Assembly: GCA_947184155.2 (NCBI GenBank)
Contig: CAMXCT020001413.1
Span: 600,001 to 664,000 of the forward strand
Direction: 5' to 3'
Length of the DNA: 64,000 nt
Source: Cladocopium goreaui
Lineage: Eukaryota; Sar; Dinophyceae; Suessiales; Symbiodiniaceae
Shown: positions 30,096 through 41,790 of the stretch, one piece after another
Layout of the letters: each line of letters begins with the position of its first letter
Numbering within the stretch: the stretch's first letter is position 1
Program-made: the position numbers and the translations under genes
The notes under the pieces: generated by a model
What the model was told of the DNA's origin: nothing
Databases searched by the model: none
What the model saw: the letters and a program-made list of their open reading frames with translations, nothing else

Positions 30096-31054
30096 CGTGT
30101 GTGTGTGTGACAAACCCTGAAACAAAGGGTCAACAGCAAGGGGGTCACCCACGACCTTGACTGGTGACCCAACGAAGAGGGTCCAGGCTCGTGCTAATAC
30201 TGCAAAACTGTTGTGATCGCCAGGTACTAATTTGATCCCGCTTGTTTCTGAATGCCAACTGGGCAAGGCCAAAAACCCAGCACGCGGAACCATGAATTTT
30301 TATGTCATCTCATTTCATCCTCTCCCTTCGGGGTGTTTTCAAGTGTGTATTTCACGCGCCTGGATCTCTGATAAAGTGACGGGGAAGCTGGGCGGTGCGT
30401 TGATCGGGGGTACCATAAAATCTTCAGAATTCGCCAGACTTTATGTTGCCAAGCAGTACTTGCACAAGCATCCAGAGTTCGTTTCAGATTTTGCCAGCGG
30501 AAGCAGCTTGAATGTCTGATTTCATTTTCAGACTTCGCCAGATGGTGAACTCCAGACTTTTCATCTCAGATTTCGACGTGTCATCCATGCATCATGTTCA
30601 CTTAACAACTTACCTTGCAGTCATGACCATGCAACCTTGTCATGTTCATGGGGGCAGTTCACCGCAGTTTGCAGATGCCTTTTAATGCCTAAGTTAGCCT
30701 AAGTTTCACTGTGCAGCTGAGGCGGGATTCCTCGACAACACCACCGAGGACAGCCTTTCTCGTTGTAAAAACTGCGCCCGTGCAGCTTGTTGTGTGCGAG
30801 AAACCCTGAAACAAAGGGTCAACAGCAAGGGTCACCCACGACCTTGACTGGTGACCCAACGAAGAGGGCCAAGGTTCGTGCTGATGCCTGGCCTGCTCAG
30901 CCAGACGTACCTGCAAAACTGTTGTGATCGCCAGGTACTAATTTCTTGTTTTTGAATGGCAACTGGGCAAGGCCAAAAACCCAGCACGCGGAACCATGAA
31001 TTTTCATTTCATCTCATTTCATCCTCTCCCTTCGGGGTGTTTCCAAATGTGTGT
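30096..31054 (+). mobile_element. Non-autonomous element with family D terminal repeats
   Basis: Two direct repeats (30096-30348 and about 30789-31054) flank about 440 bases without coding capacity. Each repeat begins in a GT run, carries H1 (ACCCT...AGGGT) and the H2-AACGAAG motif of families A-C, and ends in TTC(G)GGGTGTTT(T/C)CAA(G/A)TGTGT. The shared text ends with GCAAGGCCAAAAACCCAGCA and CATCTCATTTCATCC. The second copy has H3; the first has lost about 29 bases covering it. It is likely a short derivative (a TRIM or retrozyme-like form) mobilised by a relative of elements 1 and 2. Confidence 0.65.
30803..30914 (+). ncRNA. Covarying structured motif in terminal repeat D
   Basis: H1 ACCCT/AGGGT at 30803-30819. 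H2 GGGTCACC (30829-30836) with GGTGACCC (30850-30857), then AACGAAG. H3 CTGGC (30888-30892) with GCCAG (30900-30904) around CTGCTCA, then ACGTACCTGC. The stem bases differ from A, B and C but remain complementary. Confidence 0.6.
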
Positions 31055-34000
31055 CTGTGTGTCTGTACTGTGTCTGTTTGTGAAATGCATTGCCACAACC
31101 GTTTGCTCTCTATGTTTGGGGTTCTGTTCCCGGCTAAATCCGCCTGTGCGAAGGGCAGCGATGCCTGTTTGCAGACGCGTCGTTGCTCCCGCTCAGAAAG
31201 GCAAAGTATTCAACCGGCTGTTCCTGCCCAAACAGTGCTCAGCATAGGCACAGCAGTCTCCCAATATGGCTCATGCATTGCCCCAACATTATAGCCTTAG
31301 CATCCGGTAGCCGGTAGCCCAGCATGGCTCAACCTTGACCCAACATGTGCCCAACATGGCCCAACATAGCCCTAACGTGCCCGAGCATGGCCCCATGGCG
31401 TAAGATTGAGCCGTACATGGTTCAAAATCATCAGGTGCTTTGCGGTGTGGGTTGTTTTTTAAATATAGGTTGTATGTGCTTTCGTTTTTTTTCGCGGAAA
31501 GTATTGAGACATGCCGCACCTGCAAACTAAAGCGTGGCAAGAGAATGATCCATGGGGCAGGCCATTTTGCGGTTTGGTGTTGGTACACATTCTCCGGAAC
31601 AGTCTCCCGTTCCAGGGCGCTATCATGCTTTCAAGACTCGTGTGATGCAAACATATTGTACTTTGAGCAACGCAAATTCGAATGTACGGAGCACCGCAAA
31701 TCTTGCGTTGAATGACTGTCATTGTATGTTGTGTATGGTGTGTGGCAAGGAAAGGGTAAAGGATACCAATCGTGTTTTACTTGTGCTGAAGGTTGGGGTA
31801 GCAGAAAGAGGGAAGTCAGGGGCCCCCTTGCACAGAAAACTCTAGAATCAGGACTTGCTTGAACTGAATTCAACACAGTTGGAGGTACTGACACGAGGGC
31901 AAACTTGCCTGCTGAACTGCTTGTTTTTGGGTGCAACAGTTTTCTTGGAGACGTTTGCAGAAATATGATATGTTGAAGGAGGTCAGGGAAACTTGGTTCT
32001 AAAACCTGCCAGGCAGTGTGTTAGAACAGAGCAAAAACGGTTGGTAAGCCAGCACGCTCTGATTTGGAAAAGTTGGAACAATTTGTTTGTCTTGCCAAAC
32101 AACATGTTTGCGTAGTTTTTTTTTTGCGGATTCCTGCTTATAGTTCGTTAAACTGAAACCCAGTTTATTGAGTCTAAATTGCAGTTTGCCAAGATGGCCC
32201 GAGTTCATTTGTCCATACAGTGCAGTATTTGGTCCATTTTGTTGATCCTGTATCCCTATGCTGTCCTGTCTACCCCGTTGGATCTGATCCGGTCCAACCT
32301 ATTTTTGATCTGAATTATATAATCCTTTGTTTGTTTATCCTTCCATCCATCTGTCTAGCTGCAATTGTAGAGACTATGTCAATGTGCGCACTGGAAGGAC
32401 AGGCGAAAGTTGTTGAGCGCAGAGTCCTTCGATTGAGTGATGCTTCAAGCTTGCATTCCAGCAGAGTACGCGATAAGGTATGTCTTCCAAATGGGAAATG
32501 CTTCTGGGAAGCAGGCTATCTACAGACGCAAGTATGAGGCGTGGGGATTGTCAACAGTTGAGGGCCTTAGGTTGGGCTTAGAGCTGCCCCTGCAAAGGCA
32601 GAGGCTGATTGAATCAACGTCAGAGCTTGTGCAGTTTAAAGCTCACAAGCTTCCTCAGACTGGATTCAAAGCTGCCAGGTCATGGGTATGGTCCTCACGC
32701 AACAGGAAGAATTCTTGAAGGCGCCTGATATTTGCCCGTCTGCACCGTTTGCACCATTTAGCACACAGAGCTTTCGGCTCCTTTGGCTCTGGCTGGTCTC
32801 TGACAACTGAAGGCAAGCCGCAAGGCAGTCAAAAGTGCCAAGTCCTCTCCGGCTATCAAGGCCGTCAACATCCGTCAATAGTAAACAGTGGTGAAAAAGT
32901 GATGAAGTGTCCAAGTGATGGTCGGCAGTGGTCAAAAGTCCAAGTCGCAGAGACCAGTAGTCCGCTCTTTGCAAGCAGAGAATCTTACGCGGCGCAGCTG
33001 TGCAATTCATTTTGCAGGAACTGATGGAGCTAAAGAAGAACGGTGGTTCCTAAACTTAATTCAGTTGGGGCAAATGTAGAATGCTTACTTGCTTACCTGC
33101 TTGCCGTGTCATTGTTGTGCCCAAGGACTGGGAATGACCAAGAAAGGGATTGCCAAAGAGATTTCCAGAATTGAAGCAACTTGGATGATTCAATTGTTGC
33201 ACCCAGGTGACTCTTTCTTGAGCAGACCTACAGGCAATGTTCCTGAGGCAAATGACAACATGGCTGCTATCATTTTCAGGGATGTGATTCCCAAACTGGA
33301 GGCTGGCTGCTTTGAAATCTTGGTACAAACTATTGCTCACTGCCTGTTGCTGCAAACTAATTCTTGTCATTTCTTGCCTCCTTTCCGATTTGGCTTGAAG
33401 AGGAGAACCCGCTGGGAGATGCCCTTGGCTATCTCAGTGCAACCTTTCTTTTGATTCTGGTGCCTTGTTATGCAATGCGGCATGCAAGTAGGAGGCCGCA
33501 CAGCCAAATTGACAAATCCACTTTTATTTTGAGATGCATCTAAACTTGAACGTTTGTGCATATTCTGCCAATTCTGCCCCTGTATCTCAAGGTGCTGGCA
33601 CTCTTCTCTCTTTGCTTGGTGCCTCCTGTCATCAATCCAGATGAGTAGACGCGTGCCCTTTCACACTTCTTACGCTTACACCTGTTCAAAAAGAATCAGC
33701 TTGAGATGTAATCCATGCCTGCGCCACGCATTTCCTATTCTGACTTGCAACTTGCCCATACTGTGGGACGCATCGAGCTTCTCCAAAGATGCTTTTGTCA
33801 TCTTTTGTCCGTGAATTTGGCTACAGACAATTTGACAGTCTGCACATGCAACAGGCGCTTGATGCTGTAGTGATGTTGAGGGCACGCAGGAGAAGCGCTG
33901 CCATTTCCGCACTTTTTCTTCACCTATCCCGCACATTGAAAGATTAGCCACAAGGAAACGCAACACTTAAAGATTTGCAACATCTTCGCCTCTGACTTTG

Positions 34001-35416
34001 AGGGTCCAAGCACTTAGGGCCTCTTCCATACTGTGATACGGTCACGCGAACGGAAGGCAGCCAAGAAGATACTGCCAGGACAGTACTGTAGGGATCCACT
34101 TGAAATGCATTCAGATGATTCTAGATCAGCTCTGGGCCAACTTAGATCGACTTGGATCAACCTTGATTTTGAAGAAAGTTTCTTAGGTGCTTTCAGATCG
34201 TATCCATTGAACTCCATTGCTGTCCATCGTCTTCTCCCTTCTGTTCCCGTGAAGTACCAATGCTTGCTGTCTCTGGCCTTGGGCCGCAGCATCGTAGCTA
34301 TGGCTTGGCATTCCGAGAGCATTGGCAGCTTGGCCCAGCTTGGCCACTGTGGGTCGACATAGGTCGCTTCTGTCAATGACTATGAGACTTTGTGAGATTG
34401 CAATTCTCCTTCTAAGAATTCTTCTATATCCTTCGGTTCAAAGCTTTACTGAAGTATAGCGGAACATTTGTGGACGCTCAATCAACAGTTTTTTTTGTTT
34501 CCAAGTCGATTTTTTTCTCAGGCAGCCACAACAAGGCGGGGAAACGATTTGAATCAGAGTTGCCCCGACCAGACACTGCCAAACTTGCCAACAGTTTGGG
34601 CAAACTGTATCCGGGTCTGGTCCAACGCACAAGATGGGGGTGCCTAAGGTGGAGGAATCAAAGGGACCCGGATGATAAAGGCTATGGCTATGCTGGGACT
34701 GGGTCACAGATTGATTGATTGCGAAATGGGTTTCCTGCTGGCTTTCGTTTCTCCCTTCTCGGGTTAGGCTGTGCCATGTGCAGAACCAAAGCAAGCTTGC
34801 AGGATGCGCATGACTTGACCACTAAATTTAAATGTATATACATGGCAAACATGGAAAGACACCTGTAGTCTTCCAAAACTAGGCCGTTTCTTCGTAGTTT
34901 GTTTGGACACTCGCTAACTGAAGTGCTGCAGTTATTCTTGTGCCGTTGGTCAATCTAGGGGATTCGAATCGTTCTGCTGTGAGTGGTTGCATTCGCCCAC
35001 ATGAAGGATCAATATCCACCAACTCACCAGACATACGCAAACAGACAAATAGAAAACACATTGTATAATAAAGGAGACGCAAGTAAACACACCTATCCTG
35101 ACGCGTCACTATGCTTGACTTGCATGTATTTGTGTGTGTGTGAGAGGTAGACAGACTCAACCACATGTCTGGCTGACTGCAAGGTGGGCAATCGGAATTG
35201 CAACATGTGCAAAACACAAACTCATGGCTCTCAGCCTTGCAAAGGAATTCCTTTGGGCCAAGGAAGGAACTGATGTGCAGGCCAGCTCACGGTCTGAAGT
35301 TTGAGAAACTACGTCAAATTGTTGCGTCCACTGCTCAGGACAAGACGCCGTTACAACACTGACATTGAAAATGAATGGATAGGATGACCTGAACAAATGT
35401 TGTAGAGGCGTTTATT
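31055..35416. other. Unique-looking DNA without a recognised gene
   Basis: 4.3 kb of mostly non-repetitive sequence at ordinary composition. Candidate exon-like pieces on the plus strand are 32437-32718 (RRKYEAWGLSTVEGLRLGLE) and 33089-33454 (GNVPEANDNMAAIIFRDVIP). Each is open, balanced in composition and flanked by possible AG/GT sites, but I recognise no family and cannot join them. If a host gene exists in the window, this is the most likely place. Confidence 0.4.
33137..33330 (+). CDS. Possible exon, unrecognised
   Basis: An open frame with protein-like composition (MTKKGIAKEISRIEATWMIQ; NMAAIIFRDVIPKLEAGCFE). It includes internal CAG/GTGA-like sites, so real boundaries are uncertain. 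No domain recognised. Listed only because composition stands out from the repeats. Confidence 0.2.
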
Positions 35417-35850
35417 TCCCCAAACAGTGTACTGTTAGGGGTTCTTAAATCTTATATAATGCTTTCTTAAGGTGTCCGCCTTGGTGTTGGATGGTCTGTC
35501 CACCTTCCCCTTGTCTCCCATAGTCTCCCTTCTTGTTTCCCTTTGTTCGATGGTGTGTCCACTTTCCCGAGGTCTTGTTTCCCCTTCTCTCCCTTCTTGC
35601 TTCCCTTTGTTGGATGGCGTGTCCGCTTTCCCGAGGTCTTGTCTCCCCTCTTGTTTCCCTTTGTTGGATGGTGTGTCCGCTTTCCCAAGGTCTTGTCTCC
35701 TTGTCTCCCCTTGTCTCCCTTCTTGTTTCCCTTTTGTATGGTGTGGCCGCCTTCCTGAGGTCTTGTCTCTCCCCTTGTCTCCCTTCTTGTTTCCCCTTGT
35801 TGGATGGTGTGTCCACCTTCCCGAGGTCTTGTCTCCCCTTGTCTGGAAGC
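35417..35850 (+). repeat. Minisatellite of about 57 bp, left block
   Basis: Units contain TTTGTTGGATGGTGTGTCC, GC(T/C)TTCCC(G/A)AGGTCTTGT and CTCCCTTCTTGTTTCC. The block opens with CAAACAGTGTACTGTTAGGG and TGCTTTCTTAAGGTGTCCGC, text that recurs at 39687-39755 just past the right block. All three frames on both strands are open through it, which marks it as repeat and not gene. Confidence 0.9.
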
Positions 35851-36108
35851 ACAACATGTGCGTAGGAACAAAGAAGAGCAGTGCACATGTTCATACCGTG
35901 TGAAGTTTGGCACAAGGGCTACTTTCAATCAAGGAGGTAAATGTGATCGCTGCCATGGCCGCTGCGATCTGGCTGACCAACCTCCTGCTTGATGCGCAGA
36001 CTGCTCGGAATTCCGTATTCCCCGAAGGGGCCGACAGCCCTGTCATCGCAGTGGGCTTCCTGGCCATGAGCGCGGCGCTGGACCATCCTTCTTTATGAAG
36101 GCTGCCCG

Positions 36109-36405
36109 TTGAGAGGCCTGTGTCCATGCCTGGTGTCCCTAGCTGTCGCTCTTGGCCCAGCCCTTTGTGATGCTTGTGGAGGTTTAAAGGAGGGGCATGC
36201 AACGTGGATCCCCGGGCAAGAATATCCCACCCAGGCTGAGCTCGATCGTGAGTTGGAGCTGATGCGGATGGAGTTGGCACAGGCCACTACACCAATGGTC
36301 CAGTGGCGATTGTCGCTAGCCCGGGCTGAGGGAATCCGCTTCGACGTGTTCAAAACAGTGGCGATGAATGAATCTTCACAGTCGTGGTTGTCCAGTCTCC
36401 TCTGT
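36109..36405 (+). pseudogene. Coding-like fragment upstream of the methyltransferase
   Basis: The open frame reads CDACGGLKEGHATWIPGQEY and PTQAELDRELELMRMELAQ, with a clear charged helical segment, then loses coding character after about 36405. It may be the N-terminal part of the same retroelement polyprotein. No family recognised. Confidence 0.35.
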
Positions 36406-36782
36406 CGACGCATCTCTCCCACTCTATCCTTTTTCGTAAGGGTATGCAGGGCCCATCGCCCCAATGATTTCATAGTGGCTGGTCTGGGGCTTCACTCATT
36501 TTGTCAGTTTGATTTCTTCCAAGTTTCAACTCACATTCATACATGACCACGCTTCATTTGCACAAGCCTTGGAGAGTTGTGGGGCTCTCTTCGTAAGGCC
36601 GGGTTGCAATCCCTAGCGCCGAACTTGGTGCATCATGGCATCACCAGCGTAAACCAGCTGGTACTCCGTTTTGAGGAGTTGCACGAAGCTGGCCAACAAC
36701 CAGAAGGCTGAGGGCAAGAACGCATGGAACAAGGAGGCATGGACCTCCGATTGGAAAACCCAACAGAAATAGGGACAGCATC

Positions 36783-37980
36783 ATGGCCACAGGAGTGGTG
36801 GATCCAGTGACACCCGACAATATTGATCAACCACCAACAGTCCTTGCAGCACAGCCCCCGCAAGGGAAACAATTCAGTCGAATTCATGAGAAAGTGATCC
36901 TCCTCAGCTTCAGCTGCTTTGACGGCATCGACACCCCTGCGATGATCTTGTGGGGGCTGGTCGTGGGCATTGCCCTCCACTTGTCATAGGAAGTGGACCC
37001 CGACTGCCTAGCGGTGCTGCAACGCCATCACCTAGGTGCTCAGTGTCGAGGCAATTTCATGGAAGATGATCCACAAGCCGTGGCTGACATCATCAAGACG
37101 TATGTCCCGACCAGTTCCATGCTTGTCTTGTTCGTGGCTGCCTCACCATGCCAAGACTTTCCCGCATCAAAGAAGATGCACCGGGTTCAGCTATGGTGCG
37201 GAGGGGCAGAAGTTCACAGCCTTCTGTGGGCTTGCCAGCCATATCGAGATGAACATACCCCACCGACGAGTGGGACACCTTGTGGAGAATGTCGTCATGG
37301 AACGAGGTGAGGCAGAATACTTCGCGTCCCGCCTCGACTGCAGCATGATCGTGGTCGATGCGCAGCACCTGGGCATCATCAGTCGTCCTCGCCTGTGGTG
37401 GATGCGCATCGACTGGAGCAAGATGCGCACCAGTCCCCTGGCTGGAATGAGAATGAAGTGGACCAAGACGCAGAAGTTTCACCGTCTTCATCAGGACGGT
37501 CCTCTTTAAGATGGAACGCAGATGGACTTGGGCGACCTGAAGCTGCACCCAAAGGGTGATATCACACGAGCTTCGAATCCCTTGCCTGACCACGCCATCT
37601 CCTTCGGAAGCCGGAAGGCCGCCACGGAAACGTATGAAGGGCAAGGTTCATCCAGAGCAGAAGGCCCGTAGGCTCGTGACAACAGGACCTTCGCCCCCTG
37701 GCAACATGCAGAAGAAGCTCTACTTCACGGAGCAGATGGTCAGATGCATGTGCCGCCGGCCAGGGTCAAGGAGCAGCTCCGTCAACTGGCCCCTGACTAC
37801 TTTTTCAGGTGTCTCTGAACGTGTCAGGCACCGACTGCTAGCCAATGGGTGGCACTTTGGGACAGCTCGCTCGGTGATGATGATGGTCCTGCATGTCCAT
37901 TGCCGCCGCAGAACCGGTTCCAACACCTCGCACGTCTGCAGTCCAGACAATGCTGCAGATTCTCAGCCGCTTCCCCGGTG
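36783..37980 (+). pseudogene. C5-cytosine DNA methyltransferase remnant
   Basis: Motif I-like VILLSFSCFDGIDTPAMIL (about 36894-36950). Then an in-frame TAG (36987-36989) and the motif II-like EVDPDCLAVLQRHHLGAQC. Motif IV VAASPCQDFPASK has the catalytic Cys codon at 37149. A shift at about 37180 leads to GFSYGAEGQKFTAFCGLASH, motif VI HLVENVVMERGEAEYFASRL (ENV codons 37285-37293) and motif VIII-like IISRPRLWWMRIDW. Further shifts lead to motif X-like VRHRLLANGWHFGTARSVMM (about 37823-37885). All landmark motifs are present in the correct order, so it was a complete catalytic domain. At least two frameshifts and one stop mean it is dead. When intact it would have transferred methyl groups from S-adenosylmethionine to cytosine C5 in DNA. 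Confidence 0.75.
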
Positions 37981-38559
37981 GACGGCAGACCCAGTATGCG
38001 TTCCACAGGCAGATTTCTGTGGAATCACTGGTCTTTGGCATGCGCAGCGGAGCATCCACGCAGCTGACTCCAACAATGCCTAGACATACAACGTGCAGAT
38101 GCTGGGCGTCAGCCTTGGTCATCTCCGCAGAGATGATGGCCCAAGACCACAGTGAGGACACAATGGTGTGGTGGCGCGACTCGCACCAGCGCACTACAAC
38201 CAGCAACATCAGCAGATTTCACAGATTCCTCTCCTCCTAGGGTTGTTGAAGATGACGGGAATGTCCAGCTTGGACGACCTTGCAACCGACCTTCAACAGG
38301 GTTTCCAGGTCATGGGGACACTGAACCCAGGCGCCGGATGGTTGCCAAGGGCTGATCAGAAGCATGAATTCCCCGCCACGTCGGAGCATTCCAGAAGCAC
38401 AATCGCCGCTACACCTTGGCCAAATTGAAAAGCGGCCGGGTCGACCCAGAATGGCAGACCATGCTGTGTGAGCTACGCGAAGAAATTCACAAAGGCCGCA
38501 TGTCTGGTCCTTATGCAGCCCCTTCCTGGTGACCAGCCAACAGCATTGGCTTAGAAGGC

Positions 38560-38935
38560 TACGATCAGAAGGAGCTCCCGGCGGAGGACATCACCTTCAG
38601 CTTCTGCTTCAGTGTCAATAACAAACAAACAGACAAGATCAGACGCTGTGAGGACTTCCGCACGTCCGGAGACAACTCGACAGTGGTCGCTCACGATATC
38701 CGTATGACATCAGGTCCTTCACCGAACTGGCCCTGGCACACCCGTTGGAGCATGGACATTCCAAGGTATGGGCTCAAGACCTCAATAGGGAGCCCAACGA
38801 TTGCTTTTGCGTCCTGCTGACACCAAAAGGCCCTTTGTTGCTTAGGCACCATCCCTGATGTTCGGAGCAGCCAGCCGAATTCAACCGCACCACCGGTTGC
38901 CTGATGTTCCTGAGCCGCCGTCCCTTGGCCACAGC
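38560..38935 (+). pseudogene. Reverse transcriptase remnant, truncated
   Basis: Frame 1: DKIRRCEDFRTSGDNSTVVA, like the K-R-x-C-x-D-x-R..N segment before RT motif A. After a shift: SFTELALAHPLEHGHSKVWA, QDLN, then directly REPNDCFCVLLTPKGPLLLRHH. The usual residues between the motif A Asp (QDL) and the following strand are missing, so about ten codons were deleted. A stop follows HHP. Then FLSRRPLATACW runs into the minisatellite. It lies downstream of the methyltransferase, as expected for one polyprotein. Confidence 0.6.
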
Positions 38936-39755
38936 GTGTTGGATGGTGCGTTCGCCTTCCCGAGGTCTTGTCCCCCCTGGTCTCCCATTGTGTTTCTTGC
39001 TGTTTCCTTTGTTGCATGGATGGCATGTCCGCCTTCCCGAAGCCTTGTCTCCCCTTGTCTCCTTCCTTGTGTGCCTTGTTGGATGGTTTGTCCTCCCTCC
39101 CGAGGCCTTGTCTCCCCTTGTCTCCCATTGTCCCCCTTCTTCTTTCCTTTGTTGGATGGTGTGTCCGCCTTCCCTTGTTTCCCAGCTTGTCTCCCAGCCT
39201 GTCGTCCTTCTTGTCTCCCTTTGTTGGATTGTTTGTCCACCTTCCCGAGGCCTTGTGACCCTTGTCTCCCAGCTTGTCTTCCTTGTTTCCCTTTGTTGCA
39301 TGGTGTGTCCGCCTTCCCGAGGCCTTGTCTCCCTTGTCCCCCATGCAGCGTGAATCCCAGCTTTTGTTTCCCAGCCTGTGTGTGCCTTCTTGATTTCCTT
39401 CGCTGGATGGTGTGTCTCCCAGCTTGTTTCCCAGCTTGTTTCCCAGCTTGTCTCCCAGCTTGACTTCCTTCTTGTATCCCTTTGTTGGATGGCGTGTCCG
39501 CCTTCCCGAGGCCTTGTCTCCGTTGTCTCCCAGCTTGTCTCCCAGCTTGTCTCCCAGCTTGTCTTCATTCCCAAGGCCTTGTTTGCCTTGTCCCCCTTGT
39601 CTCCCAGCTTGTCTCCTAGCTTGTCTCGCAGCTTGTCTCCTAGCTTGTCTCGGTGCTTGTCTCCCAGCTTGTCTCCCAGCTTGTTCTCCAAACAGTGTGC
39701 TGTTGGGGGTTCTCAATGCTTTCTTAAGGTGTCCGCCTTGGTGTTGGATGGCGTG
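38936..39755 (+). repeat. Minisatellite of about 57 bp, right block
   Basis: The same family as 35417-35850 (TTGTTGGATGGTGTGTCCGC, CTTCCCGAGGCCTTGTCTCC) with added CCCAGCTTGTCT 12-mers from 39400. It ends with a CAAACAGTGTGCTGTTGGGG and GCTTTCTTAAGGTGTCCGCC segment that matches the start of the left block. The 341-codon minus frame is repeat translation. Confidence 0.9.
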
Positions 39756-41030
39756 TCCTTGTTGCGGACAGTTTCACGATTCTTGTCGCTTCTATTTCAT
39801 GTGTTTGACCCTGTTCCTAGAAACGCTTCTTGAATCCACCCGGTGTTTGGGGTCTACGGTGGTGTAATTTTGATTTCCAAATCCCACCAGGCTGGGACCC
39901 ATGGGCAGTTGGTACTTCGGAGCATCCTATGCAGCGGCCCTGTGCTTCGCAGACTTCACCTCAGTTCCCATAAAGAGTTTTTGTTTCCCGTGGGGCGGTG
40001 CTGGATTCCTTAGCCCAGCCTTCTTGGTTTCAGATATATCCTGGACCTTCCAAATCCGGAAAAAATCAACGAACTTTAAATTAGATTAGATTATTTTTGG
40101 GCGCAAACGATGGATAATGGATGCAAATGCTGAAGTTTATATACTGAATCTGTTGAAAGTGGGCAATCTGGAGGCACAAAAAGCCTAAACATCGTCAAGG
40201 AAATCCACGAATTCCTGCAACAATTGGCAAGATAGGCAAAATTTAAAGAGTCGTAGCTCTTAGCTTTGATGTTCCAGGCCTCCGTGGGTAGGCCGCGAAA
40301 CGCCAAAATCGATTGAATTTCCCAAACACGGAAGCCACTGAACATTTTGAGAATTTGGAAGGTCCAGGATGATTCCTTCCCAGTCAATGTTGCAGGATGG
40401 CACACGCTACCAAAGTTGCAAAGTGTCAGTTGGGCTTTGTTGTACAAAGCTGCTGCAGGCAGAACATGAGCATGCATTTGTCAAGGACATTTCTGGGAGT
40501 GGAGAAACGAGACTTCGAGCCCTTTCACTGCTTCAATCATTTTGCCCGTTCCCCTGCATGGTAGCTACACCGAGGTCCCAGCAACACCGCTGACTCTCTC
40601 TGCAGGAGTTTGGGCAAAATTTGCGAAGTAGCAGCAAGCTGATTTTTTTTTGGCTGTGACGGAACAGACTTATCACGAGAGCTAGCTTGTGCTACCTGCT
40701 TAGCAAGGAATGGGCAGGCACCAGGACCGTTGGAAACCCTAAAGCCCCCTGTTCGACCCTCGCCTGGTGCCTTGGACCTCCCGGACCTGCCTGGACCTCT
40801 TAGACGCCTCCTGGACCTGTCGCCCCCTGGACCATGGGTTGTGTTCAAGTGCAGGGTAATCATTTCAACAATTCGTTTTCAGCATTTCACCGTCAGCATC
40901 TGCATCACCATCATCAGGTGGTACGGGGGCAGGCAGGTGCAGGTTTCTACGCCTTTATCTTCGCCTTCTTCATTTTCATCTGTCTTAGGTGCATTGTCAT
41001 CATCATTATTGTGCCGTCGTCATCATGACA
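39756..41030. other. No recognised gene; one inverted repeat
   Basis: TCCTGGACCTTCCAAAT at about 40039-40055 is the exact reverse complement of ATTTGGAAGGTCCAGGA at about 40352-40368, framing about 330 bp, possibly a small inverted-repeat element. The rest is unremarkable. Confidence 0.45.
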
Positions 41031-41180
41031 ATGATCATGATCATGATGATGATCATGATCATCATCATCATCACCACCACCATCATCATCATCACCATCA
41101 TCATCATGATTTTCACCATCATCATCATCATCATCATCATCGGCATTATCGGCATTATCGTCATCATCATTCGTACCCAG
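41028..41180 (+). repeat. (ATC/CAT)n microsatellite
   Basis: CATCATCAT with CACCACCAT interruptions. It yields poly-His, poly-Ile or poly-Asp in different frames. Confidence 0.95.
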
Positions 41181-41790
41181 CATCATTGTCATCAGTTTAC
41201 ACTTGCAACGGAGCAGTCTCCGGTACAACATTAGTAGCGTCCTGCTCGCTTTCGGACCTCCCCCCTGGCTTCAAGTCATGGGGCCTAGAAGTTTGAAGCC
41301 GCAAAACAACGAGCGCGAAATGTTTGGCGACAGTACGTGCTTGCAAGTCTGCGCGGCACTCGGCAGCAGATGTTTCGAAGGGATAGGGAGAGACAGTGAT
41401 CTCTCAGAATGCTCTTAGAGACATCAAAGAGCAACTGCTGGGGGGGGGGCAAATGGCCGCCCACAAACTACGAGCAGCATGAGAGTGCCTATCGAGTGTA
41501 GTTTGAGTATTGGAGATGTTTTTTAGATAATAGATAAATTACTATTGTTTTTTTCCTTGGTTTTGATCTTTCGAGTGTGATTTGAGCGAATTTTCTTTTA
41601 ATTCAATTAAATTTTAAAAACGCCAATCGAGTATTTTTCTGGAAAACATCGTTTTTTAAAGAATTTTATTTTTGTTTGTTTGTGATTTCAAAAACAGAAA
41701 TTGATGGTAAAGCACATTGAAATCATAGATCAAAAGACGCTGAAATGCATTTGAGCGAATCTTCTTTCAACCACATCAAATTTAAAATAA
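41181..41790. other. No recognised gene
   Basis: AT-rich from about 41500. It contains GGCAAATGGCCGCCCACAAA at about 41448, whose reverse complement is echoed at about 43836-43855, marking an inverted relation around the AT-rich block. Confidence 0.4.

Larger units (their letters stand above)
35900..38935 (+). mobile_element. Degenerate methyltransferase-RT retroelement fragment
   Basis: A 3-kb block between two arrays of one minisatellite. It holds, in order, a short coding-like fragment (36109-36405), the remains of a C5-cytosine methyltransferase (36783-37890) and an RT remnant (about 38560-38935), all on plus with shifts, stops and deletions. DNA methyltransferases captured by retrotransposons have been reported (from memory) in dinoflagellates, and the order here fits such an element. 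No terminal repeats of its own were seen, and the RT ends at the minisatellite border. Confidence 0.6.

Noticed and set aside
34960-35000. Possible tRNA gene (GGATTCGAATC)
   Set aside because: The T-loop-like word has no matching acceptor stem or anticodon arm at the right spacing.
38691-39833. Large open frames on both strands around 39 kb
   Set aside because: Minisatellite of about 57 bp plus CCCAGCTTGTCT 12-mers; open in many frames.
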